From: Marinomonas primoryensis
Lineage (GTDB): Bacteria > Pseudomonadota > Gammaproteobacteria > Pseudomonadales > Marinomonadaceae
Direction of reading: 5' to 3'
Assembly: GCF_013372285.1 (NCBI RefSeq)
Contig: NZ_CP054301.1
Location: 482,001-546,000, forward strand
Length of the DNA stretch: 64,000 nucleotides
In this document: positions 8,443 through 17,189 of the stretch, one piece after another
How positions within the stretch are numbered: the stretch's first letter is position 1
Layout of the letters: the number at the start of each line of letters is the position of its first letter
The notes under the pieces: model-generated
Told to the model about the DNA's origin: nothing
Database searches by the model: none
What the model saw: only the letters and a program-made list of their open reading frames with translations
Position numbers and translations under genes: made by a program

Positions 8443-9141
8443 ATGATTAACTCCGATGAGCGTAAATTGGTTGGGCAATCTGTCTATGAACAACTTCGTT
8501 CAGACATAGTAACGGGAAAGCTTGCGCCAGGTGAAAAGCTTAAACTAAATGCCTTACGTCTCCGTTACAGTGCCAGTGTGAATACCTTGCGTGAAACCTT
8601 GATGCGTCTTGTGTCTGACGGTTTTGTGCTGTTTGTTGATCAAAAAGGCTTTACAGTAAAACCTGTTTCTACCGCGGATTTGCGTGAATTATTAGAGCTG
8701 CGACAGATGTTAGAACTGTCGGGCGTTCGTAAGTCGATGGAAAATAAAATAGGCCATATGGAATGGAAATCGGCTTTGATCAGTGCACACTTTCGCCTGA
8801 ACTGTGTCGAGAAACTGATGATGGAAAATGAAAGTCTTCATGTTCAGGCATGGGAAAAAGCAGATCGAGACTTTCACGTTACTATGGTGTCTCATTGCGG
8901 TTCTCTGCAGCTTGTTCGTTATCATGCTTCGGTGATAGAACTTTACATGCGTTATCAAGTACTGGCTTTGCACCGCCGACCTTTTCGTGGACAAGCATCT
9001 GTGGAAGAGCATCAAAAATTACTTAAACATCTTCTTGATGATGAAATAGAGTCCGTATTGGCTGTTTTGGACTTGCATATTCAAAAGGGGTTTATGTTGC
9101 CAGATCCTCAATTAAAAACGGAATCTAAAGCTATCGCCTAA
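8443..9141 (+). CDS. GntR-family regulator, FCD (FadR-like) subgroup
   Basis: A 232-residue regulator. The winged HTH is at about residues 12-75 (SVYEQLRSDIVTGKLAPGEK, RLRYSASVNTLRETLMRL). A helical FCD effector domain follows at about 80-215, with ELLELRQMLELSGVRK, a likely metal/ligand site in DRDFHVTMVSHCGS, and a late EEHQKLLKHLLD His. Such proteins usually repress sugar-acid or organic-acid catabolic genes and release DNA on binding the acid. It precedes an AEC carrier and the dehydroquinase on the same strand, so quinate- or shikimate-type acids are plausible effectors (inference). Confidence 0.88.
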   Translation: MINSDERKLVGQSVYEQLRSDIVTGKLAPGEKLKLNALRLRYSASVNTLRETLMRLVSDGFVLFVDQKGFTVKPVSTADLRELLELRQMLELSGVRKSMENKIGHMEWKSALISAHFRLNCVEKLMMENESLHVQAWEKADRDFHVTMVSHCGSLQLVRYHASVIELYMRYQVLALHRRPFRGQASVEEHQKLLKHLLDDEIESVLAVLDLHIQKGFMLPDPQLKTESKAIA

Positions 9142-9227
9142 TGCTCATCCGTAAGGATATTCCAATGGATGAAAAATACAGAGACATCAAGTCGACTTGA
9201 TGTAAGCAACTACGAGGACATGGTGAC

Positions 9228-10160
9228 ATGGAAGCCGTAATCAACATCACAGCGCCGATCTTTTTTTTGATATTTTTGGGCTATTTAGGTATCCGTCTTC
9301 GTTTCATCCCAAAGGCGCTTTTGCCTGGACTGAGCCGGTTTGTCATGTACTTTGCCTTGCCTGCGCTGGTATTTACTAAATTATTAAGCATGGACCTCAA
9401 TGAACTGATCAATCCGCAATACATTATGGTGTATACCGTAGGGGGGCTGTCTTCCTTTGTATTCACCATTGTTGTGAGTCGAATGGTCTTTCGTGATCAG
9501 TGGGAGGCCTGTGGCATTCGTGGTCTAGGAAGCTCTATGTCAAATAGTGCTTTTATTGGCTTTCCCATATTACTGCAGTTTTTTGATCATCCCATGATGC
9601 ATGCTTTTGCCATGGCGGTGATGGTGGAAAACGTTATTTTATTTCCTGTCGGCCTTATTTTTATTGAAACTGTACTTGGAAAACGTAACGCAAATGGCAA
9701 GCCAATTTTGTTGCCTGTGATTAAGCGGATTGCGACTAATCCGATCATATTAGCCGTATTTACTGGAGTGGTTTGCTCATCCCTTGGCCTAGTCTTACCC
9801 GTTTTTATAGAGCGAGGATTGGATATGCTTGCTACAGGTTCGGCGCCTGCTGCCTTGATTGTGATTGGCGGATCGCTAGTAGGGCTGTCAATTAAAGGTA
9901 GTCTTGGGCAAATGTCTTTAGTGGCATTTTCAAAACTGATTTTCTTCCCATTAATTGTGACAGCTCTGCTGTTGCTGACACCGAATATGCCAAGTGACTT
10001 AAAAGTTGCAGTGATTATTTTTGCATCAGTGCCAATGTTCAGTATTTACCCCATTATTGGTGGTGAATATGGAGAGCAAAGCTTCTGCGCCAGTACACTG
10101 CTTATCACGACAGTGTTGTCATTTTTTACATTGAGTGTATTGCTGCGCTTTTTAGTGTGA
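9228..10160 (+). CDS. AEC-family (auxin efflux carrier-type) permease
   Basis: A 310-residue integral membrane protein with about ten hydrophobic segments in a 5+5 arrangement: INITAPIFFLIFLGYLGIRL at the N-terminus, FVMYFALPALVFTKLL, NSAFIGFPILL, VIGGSLVGLSI and a C-terminal CASTLLITTVLSFFTLSVLL. The FALPALVF and NSAFIGFP signatures are typical of bacterial AEC transporters (relatives of MdcF/malonate and other carboxylate carriers). It lies between the GntR gene and the dehydroquinase gene, 48 bp before the latter, so it is probably co-expressed with it and may move quinate, shikimate or a related acid (inference). Confidence 0.85.
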   Translation: MEAVINITAPIFFLIFLGYLGIRLRFIPKALLPGLSRFVMYFALPALVFTKLLSMDLNELINPQYIMVYTVGGLSSFVFTIVVSRMVFRDQWEACGIRGLGSSMSNSAFIGFPILLQFFDHPMMHAFAMAVMVENVILFPVGLIFIETVLGKRNANGKPILLPVIKRIATNPIILAVFTGVVCSSLGLVLPVFIERGLDMLATGSAPAALIVIGGSLVGLSIKGSLGQMSLVAFSKLIFFPLIVTALLLLTPNMPSDLKVAVIIFASVPMFSIYPIIGGEYGEQSFCASTLLITTVLSFFTLSVLLRFLV

Positions 10161-10207
10161 AAGTATGCTTTATTAAACAGTTACGTTGACTCTTAGGAGA
10201 AATTATT

Positions 10208-10660
10208 ATGTCTACCATCATGGTATTGAACGGCCCGAATTTGAACTTACTTGGCACGCGTGAGCCTGAAACTTATGGTTACGAAACCCTAGCGGACGTA
10301 GAAACTATGTGCCGAGAGGCGGCGTTGTCATTAGGCCACGATGTGGAATGTCATCAATCGAATCATGAAGGCGTATTGATTGATCTAATTCATGAAGCGG
10401 GCCGCCGTATTAAAGCGGGCGAAGTGTTGGGCGTGGTATTCAATCCAGGCGCTTATACTCACACATCCGTTGCTCTTCACGATGCAATAAAAGGTGCTGA
10501 TGTGCCAGTGATTGAAGTCCACATCTCTAATGTCCATGCCCGTGAAGCCTTCCGTCATCATTCTTACATATCACCAGCGGCGGCGGGAATTGTGGTTGGT
10601 ATGGGCGTGCAAGGGTATGTGTTGGGGGTTCAGGGTTTAGTGTATAAGCTCAAAGCTTAA
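10208..10660 (+). CDS. aroQ: Type II 3-dehydroquinate dehydratase
   Basis: A 150-residue dodecameric-type dehydroquinase converting 3-dehydroquinate to 3-dehydroshikimate. Family motifs are clear: MVLNGPNLNLLGTREPETYG with the lid Arg and catalytic Tyr, CHQSNHEGVLIDLIHEA, FNPGAYTHTSVALHDAI, PVIEVHISNVHAREAFRHHS (catalytic His) and AAAGIVVGMGVQGYVLG. The start has a strong AGGAGA Shine-Dalgarno. Because it stands among a dehydrogenase, QuiC and transport genes, it is likely a catabolic copy (quinate breakdown) in addition to any biosynthetic dehydroquinase elsewhere in the genome. Confidence 0.93.
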   Translation: MSTIMVLNGPNLNLLGTREPETYGYETLADVETMCREAALSLGHDVECHQSNHEGVLIDLIHEAGRRIKAGEVLGVVFNPGAYTHTSVALHDAIKGADVPVIEVHISNVHAREAFRHHSYISPAAAGIVVGMGVQGYVLGVQGLVYKLKA

Positions 10661-10707
10661 TTATGACTATTGCGCTCATTACATCATTTAAGTGCTGATT
10701 TTCTTAG

Positions 10708-11649
10708 CTAATTTAAACCCATTAATGACAAAATAATGGCCAGTGTGACAAAAGACGCCAGTGTGGTGATCAACAAAATACTGGCGCATAAAGAACGATA
10801 CCCATATTGACTGCCAATAATCGGATAAATACTCATCATCGGTACTGCTGCAATCAAGATGCCGCCGAGCAAAAGGTTGCGGTCCATTTCTGGCATAAAG
10901 AGCGCCACGACAGCAATCATCAAGGGGTGTAATACCAGTTTTCCGGTCGTGACAAAGCAAATATCTTTGGCGTTACCGGTTAGGCTGGTTCCAACTAATG
11001 AGCCACCAAGCACAATGAGTGCGAGTGTTGCTGATGCGCCTGATAGCATTACCAAAACTCGATCAATGACCGCTGGTAACTCTAGGTGAAAGGTCGACGC
11101 TAATACACCGCCAGAGACAGCCAAAATCAACGGATTTTTGATCAATCTTTTTACGACAGTATAGAACATATAGGTGGGTTTGAGGCCTTGTCCTCTGGAA
11201 GAACAGACTTCTAAAATCACAAAAGTGATAGGCAGAATTAGGATATTCTCGATGATTAATGACATGGCGAACGCTGCTGTTGGTGGATTACTAAACGCCA
11301 GCAACATCACTGGATAGGCGAAGAAGGCAGAATTTGAATTTGCCATCCCTACGCCTTTTAATGTGCTCTCGATTAAAGAACGATTCATCACTTTTAAGCT
11401 GATAAATACACCGATTAGCATGGTTAATACGGAACCGATGGCGTAAGTAGCAAGATAGGTTGGAACTATAACCTCATTGAATTCCATTCTGGCTAAGGTG
11501 CTAAAAATCAATGCTGGTAGTGTGAAATACATGACGATTTTTGCCATGCCAGCAATCGTTACGCTAGGCACAAGCGAACTACGAACAGCAAAATACCCCA
11601 ACATTATCATGATAAAAATTGGGGTTGTGATCGCAATAATAGTCAGCAT
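10708..11649 (-). CDS. Second AEC-family permease
   Basis: A 313-residue AEC carrier with the same layout as the one at 9228 but clearly diverged: TIIAITTPIFIMIMLGYFAV, MYFTLPALIFSTLAR, NSNSAFFAYPVMLL, LIVLGGSLVGTSL, IYPIIGSQYGYRSLCAS. It is convergent with aroQ and directly downstream of the PcaQ-like LysR gene on the same strand (34 bp from that gene's stop), so the two probably form a regulator-transporter pair. A good AGGAA Shine-Dalgarno precedes the ATG. The likely substrate is an organic or aromatic acid of the pathway; this is inference. Confidence 0.85.
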   Translation of the reverse strand: MLTIIAITTPIFIMIMLGYFAVRSSLVPSVTIAGMAKIVMYFTLPALIFSTLARMEFNEVIVPTYLATYAIGSVLTMLIGVFISLKVMNRSLIESTLKGVGMANSNSAFFAYPVMLLAFSNPPTAAFAMSLIIENILILPITFVILEVCSSRGQGLKPTYMFYTVVKRLIKNPLILAVSGGVLASTFHLELPAVIDRVLVMLSGASATLALIVLGGSLVGTSLTGNAKDICFVTTGKLVLHPLMIAVVALFMPEMDRNLLLGGILIAAVPMMSIYPIIGSQYGYRSLCASILLITTLASFVTLAIILSLMGLN

Positions 11650-11683
11650 CTAAGGTTCCTGTTTTGGTAGCTAAAAGAGCAGT

Positions 11684-12649
11684 TTAAATTGCGGGCTCAT
11701 TTTTATGGTGATGATCAATCGGTTTGTAATAGCTGTCTAATGTTTGTGCGGTATCTCGAATCGCATTCATAAACAGCTTCAGTGCCATCGACGGAACAGA
11801 GTCTGCTCTCGTAGTGAGGCCAACCGCACCTAGTGTTTCTTTGGTATCAATAGGTAATTCATCCAGTTCTCCATCAGAAATCTCCCGAGCCACTACACCA
11901 CGAGAAATGATCCAGACCGCATCGTTGTTACGAATAAACTCTTTACCAAATGAGTCTGAGACAGTGTCGATTCTATCGGTAAGTGTACTAACGCCTTGGG
12001 ACAATAAAAAACGATCCACATAGGGGGCAGTAATAGAGCCTTTTGGCGGGTAGAGTACGGTGTAATTGGCAATATCGCTGATTTTGAAGTTTTCTTTTGT
12101 CAGCAATGGATGATTAGGTCGAACCGTAAACGTCACTTGTTCAGAATACAAATGCTGGAACGACAGGCCAGACATGGCTTCCGGAACGCCTAAACGTCCA
12201 ACCACTAAATCCAATTCGCCGACTCGCAACTGACTCATCAATAACGCGTTTGGGCCTGAAACTAAATGTAGACGAACATCAATTCCCCCAGTGCGAAAGC
12301 GTTTTACGGATTCTGGCAAAATGCTGGTTGCGACGGTTGGTAGTACCCCAATACTTATTCGACTGATGCCTTTTTGTTGGGCTTGAGCGACACGTTCTGT
12401 GCCTTCTCGTAATGCAGCAACGCTGGTGCTTGCATGTTCCAGAAATACATTGCCGAAAGGCGTAAGTTCAACGCCTCTTTTACTACGTTCTAAAAGCCTG
12501 ACTCCCAGAATATCTTCCAGTTCTTTCAGTTTTTTTGAGACAGCGGGTTGAGTAAGTGCCAAAACATCGGCGGCGCGAACAACGCTACCTTGGCGAGTAA
12601 CTTCTAAAAAGCATTGAAGGTGGCGATATTTGATACGGTTTTCTAGCAT
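11684..12649 (-). CDS. PcaQ-like LysR-type regulator
   Basis: A LysR activator of about 321 residues. The N-terminal segment (RIKYRHLQCFLEVTRQGSVV, DVLALTQPAVSKKLKELEDI, ERSKRGVELTPFG) strongly resembles PcaQ/GbpR-type regulators that respond to protocatechuate-pathway intermediates. An in-frame ATG at 12724 would add 25 residues unlike the family. ATG 12649 is preceded by GGAAG at a good distance and is preferred. The effector-binding domain runs from about residue 95 (RISIGVLPTVATSILPESV, GELDLVVGRLG). It faces away from quiC and could regulate quiC and the downstream AEC carrier (inference). Confidence 0.85.
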   Translation of the reverse strand: MLENRIKYRHLQCFLEVTRQGSVVRAADVLALTQPAVSKKLKELEDILGVRLLERSKRGVELTPFGNVFLEHASTSVAALREGTERVAQAQQKGISRISIGVLPTVATSILPESVKRFRTGGIDVRLHLVSGPNALLMSQLRVGELDLVVGRLGVPEAMSGLSFQHLYSEQVTFTVRPNHPLLTKENFKISDIANYTVLYPPKGSITAPYVDRFLLSQGVSTLTDRIDTVSDSFGKEFIRNNDAVWIISRGVVAREISDGELDELPIDTKETLGAVGLTTRADSVPSMALKLFMNAIRDTAQTLDSYYKPIDHHHKNEPAI

Positions 12650-12958
12650 AAAAAGTCTTCCGTCGTATACGCATGGTTTTAGTGGCTGATAATCAGTTGC
12701 TAAATAAGAAGTACTAAGGCGCATGACACGCGTTAATAAAGGAATAATTTTCTTATATTACACTCCTATGTCACGTCTTTGGAAAGACGCTATGTATTCC
12801 TTTTTCGATATATTTTTGGCGCTTTATTTCATTCTTCAAATGACGCTCAAGATAAAAATCTTGTGCTAGCATCAATCTTAGTAAATATAGAAGCAAAAAA
12901 CTGTTTTGTTTCTCATATATCGATTTCGTTATGGAACCTAGACTGTCAGGGCGTAAGA
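12650..12958. promoter_or_regulatory. Divergent promoter region between the PcaQ-like gene and quiC
   Basis: A 309-bp AT-rich stretch between divergent starts. It is open in the quiC frame from 12779, but that N-terminal extension has no resemblance to the family and is best read as leader. No specific operator was identified. Confidence 0.5.
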
Positions 12959-14812
12959 ATGAAAACAGCACTCGCAACCGTTACCTTATCTGGCACGCTG
13001 AGAGAAAAATTCGAAGCGGCGGCAAAAGCCGGTTTTCAAGGCGTAGAGATCTTCGAGAATGATTTAACTCAGTTCGATGGCTCGCCAAAAGATGTGCGTC
13101 GTATGGCGCAAGATCTAGGTTTGGAAATTATTGCCTTACAACCATTTCGTGATATGGAAGGCATGCCTGAGCCGATGCGTTCGCAAAAGGCAAAGATGTT
13201 GCAGCATAAGATTGATGTTGCTCATGAGTTGGGTACGAATCGTCTGTTGTTTTGCAGTAACGTGCAGCCTTATTCTTCTGCGGATCGTGACGTTTGCGCG
13301 GCGGACTTATTTGCGCTTGCCGAAATAGCAAAAAAAGAAGGCATCATGCTGGGTTATGAAGCTCTTGCTTGGGGTTATCATATTGCCGATTACCATGAAG
13401 CATGGGATCTGGTTAAGCGTGTTGATCATCCGAATTTGGGTATTATTTTAGATACGTTCCACATGTTTTCTCGTGGTAATACGTTAGATGTTTTACGTGA
13501 TGACATTCCGCTAAACAAAATTGCTCTTGTACAAGTGGCCGATGCGCCAAGCCTGCAAATGGACGTGCTGCAATACAGCCGACATTTTCGTTGTTTCCCC
13601 GGTCAAGGCGACATGCCAGTGGTCGAGTTTTTACAAGTGCTGAAAGACAAAGGGTTTGATGACTATTTGTCTCATGAAATTTTTAACGACGAATTTCGTT
13701 CCTCTTCTCCGTTAGAAAAAGCCATTGATGGTATGCGTTCGTTGATCTGGTTAGACGATCAAACAGTCAGTAAACGTGAAGAAAAAACCGCGCCTATTCA
13801 AGCGCCACAAGTGAAAGATGTCGAATTCTTAGAATTCGCGATCGAAGGCGAAAGTGGCGAAGCGCTGACCAATACACTTGCCCAGCTGGGTTTTGAAGAA
13901 ACCCATAGGCACCGTTCTAAAAATGTCAGTCTAATGCGACAAGGCAATATCAATTTGATCTTGAATCGCGAGCCTAAGAGTCAGGCGCACGAGCATTTCC
14001 AAAAACATGGCGTATCTGTGTGTGCGATGGCGTTTTCTTCTGATGATGTGAAAGCCACTTTATCCCTTGCGGAACGTTATTTAGTCGAGCGTTTTGATAA
14101 TCAAGCAGGCCCCGGTGAGTTAAACATTCCGGCGGTTCGTGGTATTGGCGACAGCCTTGTTTATCTGGTTTCTGCGGATGCCGCTGTGCGTTTTTTTGAT
14201 GTCGACTTTAAGCCAGTTCAGGGTATTCAAGGCGAAGCTGGCGTTGGCTTAACGCGCTTTGATCATATTGGACAAACCGTTTCAAACACGGATTTTTTAT
14301 CGGCGACTTTCTTCTATAAATCCTTGTTTGGCTTCGATATTGATGCGAGTCAGGATCTGCCTGATATTCATGGATTAGTGGTTAGCCGTACGGCGCTGAG
14401 CAAAGACAAACGCGTGCGTATTCCCTTGAATATGACCAACGCTCGTGGTGCTTCGGCGCAGCGCTTTATTCAGAAATCAAAAGGTTCTGGTGTGCATCAA
14501 ATTGCTTTCGCTTGCGATGATATTTTTGCTGCAGCAAAAAACATTGATAGCGAGAAGCAGCTGCCCATTCCACAGAACTATTATCGTGATATTGAAGCGC
14601 GCTTTGGCTTGTCTTCAGACTTAATTAAAAAATTGCAGTCACACAATATTATGTATGACCAAAATGACGAGGGTGAGTTCTTCCATTTTTACACAGAAGA
14701 AGTTCATGGTGTCTTTTTTGAAGTCGTACAAAGAGTGGGTGATTACAGTCGTTATGGTGAAGTGAATGCTTTTGTGCGTCTTGCCTCCCAAGCACGCCAG
14801 GAGAAAAAATAA
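12959..14812 (+). CDS. quiC: 3-dehydroshikimate dehydratase fused to a 4-HPPD/VOC-like domain (QuiC type)
   Basis: A 617-residue two-part protein. Residues about 1-270 form a sugar-isomerase-like TIM barrel (KTALATVTLSGTLREKFEAA, GFQGVEIFENDLTQFDG, YEALAWGYHIADYHEAW, NLGIILDTFHMFSRG, KIALVQVADAP, DYLSHEIFNDEFR). This carries the metal site of dehydroshikimate dehydratase, which turns 3-dehydroshikimate into protocatechuate. Residues about 295-610 resemble the two VOC modules of 4-hydroxyphenylpyruvate dioxygenase (GLTRFDHIGQTV, SGVHQIAFACDDIFA, FHFYTEEVHGVFFEVVQR), as in QuiC of pseudomonads. ATG 12959 follows an AGGGCG Shine-Dalgarno and starts the family sequence. The enzyme links the quinate branch to the ligB/ligC branch in this window. 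Confidence 0.9.
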   Translation: MKTALATVTLSGTLREKFEAAAKAGFQGVEIFENDLTQFDGSPKDVRRMAQDLGLEIIALQPFRDMEGMPEPMRSQKAKMLQHKIDVAHELGTNRLLFCSNVQPYSSADRDVCAADLFALAEIAKKEGIMLGYEALAWGYHIADYHEAWDLVKRVDHPNLGIILDTFHMFSRGNTLDVLRDDIPLNKIALVQVADAPSLQMDVLQYSRHFRCFPGQGDMPVVEFLQVLKDKGFDDYLSHEIFNDEFRSSSPLEKAIDGMRSLIWLDDQTVSKREEKTAPIQAPQVKDVEFLEFAIEGESGEALTNTLAQLGFEETHRHRSKNVSLMRQGNINLILNREPKSQAHEHFQKHGVSVCAMAFSSDDVKATLSLAERYLVERFDNQAGPGELNIPAVRGIGDSLVYLVSADAAVRFFDVDFKPVQGIQGEAGVGLTRFDHIGQTVSNTDFLSATFFYKSLFGFDIDASQDLPDIHGLVVSRTALSKDKRVRIPLNMTNARGASAQRFIQKSKGSGVHQIAFACDDIFAAAKNIDSEKQLPIPQNYYRDIEARFGLSSDLIKKLQSHNIMYDQNDEGEFFHFYTEEVHGVFFEVVQRVGDYSRYGEVNAFVRLASQARQEKK

Positions 14813-14859
14813 CTCATTTCCATTGCGGGGGGTGAGTTATTTCATGGTGTGTTCTTCAG

Positions 14860-14890
14860 CCGGAGATTGGCAACGATCTCCGGTTTTTTT
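14860..14890 (+). terminator. Rho-independent terminator after quiC
   Basis: Stem CCGGAGAT/ATCTCCGG with an 8-base loop followed by seven T. Confidence 0.85.
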
Positions 14891-15017
14891 ATGTCAAATA
14901 TTGGTACTTAGTCTGTTATTGGGTTTTTAACGCTCTTTGTGAAGGTGATGTTAAAAGGATTGGTTTATGTTTACAAAGAGCAGGGACTTGTTCGATTAGA
15001 TAAGAGTCGGTCTGATG

Positions 15018-15070
15018 AACACCACCCTCATAATTCCAATGGAAAAGAGAGGGCTGGTGTTTTTTTTTAC
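15018..15070 (+). terminator. Second terminator-like hairpin before the tct genes
   Basis: CACCACCCTC pairs with GAGGGCTGGTG (one bulge) and is followed by about ten T on the plus strand. It points toward the convergent tctA end and would block read-through from quiC. Confidence 0.6.
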
Positions 15071-15077
15071 AGAAATA

Positions 15078-16586
15078 TTAAGCCGATTTAGGTGAGATTA
15101 ACGGCTTTAGCCATTTTGTCCAAATAGGGGTTTGGGTGACGAGGATAAAGATAATCACACTAAACAATACGGTCGAAAGTGGGCTATGGAATATATTGAT
15201 GACCAAGTCGCTTACTGAACCGCGTTCGGTCAAAATCGCACGACGCCAGTTTTCATCGGTTAGTGAGCTCAGAATGACACCCAAAATAACAGGGCCAACG
15301 GGGAACCCGTAAATACGCATAAAGTAACCAAATACCCCGAAGGCCAACATCCACCAAATGTCTGTGATGGCATTATTAATAGCGTAAGCGCCAACAATGG
15401 ACAGCAAGAATATCAACGGAATCAAAATGCCTTTTGGACATTCGACAATTTTTGCGAAAAGCCTTATGCCGGTTAAGCCGAAGATAAGCACGAAAATATT
15501 CGCTAATGTCAGATTACCAACGGTGAACCAAAACATGTGAGGTTGTTCTATCAGCAATAAGGGGCCGGGATTCAATCCATGGATAAATAATGCACCGATA
15601 AACACTGCGGTTACGGCATCGCCGGGAATTCCCAGTGTAAGCATGGGAATATAGGCTCCGCCTACAGCGGCGTTATTGGCTGCTTCAGGTGCAATTAAGC
15701 CTTCTTTCGCACCTTCACCAAAGGGTACTTCTGGGTCTTTGGTAACCCGCTTAGCGTGGTCGTAGGCCATGAGTGCGGCAATGTCGCCCCCTGTACCTGG
15801 TAACGCGCCGACAATGACACCAATAAAAGAGGTTTGTAAGCTTAGCGGCATGTATTTTTTCACATCAGACCATTTCGGAATAACACTAGAAATTTTCTGT
15901 TTAACCACCGCTTTATCCATATGGTGTAACTGATGTAAGGCTTCAGAAATACCAAACATGCCAATCATTACCGCGACGGGATTGATTCCATCCCAAAGCT
16001 CAACAACGCCGAACGTGAAACGCTCTTCGGCGGTCATTGGATCGAGTCCAACGGTACCAATCAGTAGTCCTAGCGCGCCGGCGAAAATGCCTCTTGCTAA
16101 GCTACTACCAGAAAGAGAGCCAACCAACATGATGCCTAATACTCCCAGCATCATGTAATCTCGTGGTTGAAAGGTGATGGCAAATTCACTTACTGTCGGC
16201 GCGGCAATCGCCAAGACGATAATACCGACAAAACCACCGACAACCGACATAACTGTAGATAAGCCAATGGCTTCCCCAGCTAAGCCTTTTTTCGCTAACG
16301 GATAGCCATCGAGCGCCGTAGCGATGGCCGAAGGTGCGCCTGGAATATTCAACAATATCGCGGTACGTGAGCCACCGTAGACGCCGCCCATGTAAACGCC
16401 CACCATGAGAGAAAGTGCGTAATTTACATCCCATGAAAAAGTAAAAGAAATCAATATTGAGACTGCCATGGTGACCGAAAGGCCAGGAATAGCGCCGACA
16501 TAAATGCCTAAAAAAGTGCCCAGTGCTGTTAAAGCGAGTAATTCTGGTGACAGCCAAGACATGGCGAAATAATGTAAAGCATCCAT
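15078..16586 (-). CDS. tctA: Tripartite tricarboxylate transporter, large permease TctA
   Basis: A 502-residue membrane protein with about twelve segments, the main channel subunit of a TTT uptake system. Family motifs are AIPGLSVTMAVSILI near the N-terminus, GVYGGSRTAILLNIPGAPSA (the conserved N-P-G-x-P loop), GALPGTGGDIAALMAYDHA and GIPGDAVTAVFIGAL. It is the last gene of tctC-tctB-tctA, with 7 bp between tctB and tctA. Such systems import carboxylic acids driven by ion gradients. The neighbouring genes suggest an aromatic or hydroaromatic acid rather than citrate (inference). Confidence 0.92.
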   Translation of the reverse strand: MDALHYFAMSWLSPELLALTALGTFLGIYVGAIPGLSVTMAVSILISFTFSWDVNYALSLMVGVYMGGVYGGSRTAILLNIPGAPSAIATALDGYPLAKKGLAGEAIGLSTVMSVVGGFVGIIVLAIAAPTVSEFAITFQPRDYMMLGVLGIMLVGSLSGSSLARGIFAGALGLLIGTVGLDPMTAEERFTFGVVELWDGINPVAVMIGMFGISEALHQLHHMDKAVVKQKISSVIPKWSDVKKYMPLSLQTSFIGVIVGALPGTGGDIAALMAYDHAKRVTKDPEVPFGEGAKEGLIAPEAANNAAVGGAYIPMLTLGIPGDAVTAVFIGALFIHGLNPGPLLLIEQPHMFWFTVGNLTLANIFVLIFGLTGIRLFAKIVECPKGILIPLIFLLSIVGAYAINNAITDIWWMLAFGVFGYFMRIYGFPVGPVILGVILSSLTDENWRRAILTERGSVSDLVINIFHSPLSTVLFSVIIFILVTQTPIWTKWLKPLISPKSA

Positions 16587-16593
16587 AAAATGA

Positions 16594-17109
16594 TTATCTC
16601 CACAGAGACTTTATTGAGGATAGGATTTCGCGCTCAGGTACGATGCCTTCAGGCAGTACAACTTGAAAAACGAGACGAAATACGATGTATACAACCACTA
16701 AGGCCAGAAGTGTAATCGAGAGTGTCGTCAGTATACGGCATCGATATAAAAACTGAATGGAAATAAACAAGAAGGCAAAGCTGGAAAGAATGAATCCTAA
16801 ACTTTCTAATATGATTGAGTAGACCAAAATCAATGCCATGATGGTCGCAACGATAGGGGGAAAGCAGTGATGTACAAAGCGAACGCCTTCCGCTTCAGGC
16901 AGCTTCAAGGTATTAATAAACGCAATGCAGGACGCCAAAATCATAGTTGCTGATGCCGCAAGAGGAAAAGCCCCTGGAGAACTTAGTTCGCTGAATCCTG
17001 ATATTTTGTAAGCTTGCCAAAACAAATAAATGCTGCCCATGACCAAGAGAAAGCAAAAGACTCGTTCTCCGGGCTTACGGGTTTTTATCAAAGAGGGATG
17101 ACTGGACAT
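16594..17109 (-). CDS. tctB: Tripartite tricarboxylate transporter, small permease TctB
   Basis: A 171-residue protein with four hydrophobic segments (VFCFLLVMGSIYLFWQAY, FPLAASATMILASCIAFI, IVATIMALILVYSIIL, LSITLLALVVVYIVF), the normal size and topology for TctB. It is poorly conserved in sequence as usual for this family, so its identity rests on topology and on its position between the solute-binding protein and TctA genes. Confidence 0.88.
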   Translation of the reverse strand: MSSHPSLIKTRKPGERVFCFLLVMGSIYLFWQAYKISGFSELSSPGAFPLAASATMILASCIAFINTLKLPEAEGVRFVHHCFPPIVATIMALILVYSIILESLGFILSSFAFLFISIQFLYRCRILTTLSITLLALVVVYIVFRLVFQVVLPEGIVPEREILSSIKSLWR

Positions 17110-17189
17110 TGTAACTCCAGGTAAAACAAAAGTGAGACGCGCTTGCTTTTCAGCAAGTCACGTCTAGAGATGAGAACTGTATTTAAACC

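Noticed and set aside
12779..12958. 60-residue N-terminal extension of QuiC
   Set aside because: It is in frame but resembles no family member; ATG 12959 has a ribosome site and starts the conserved barrel.
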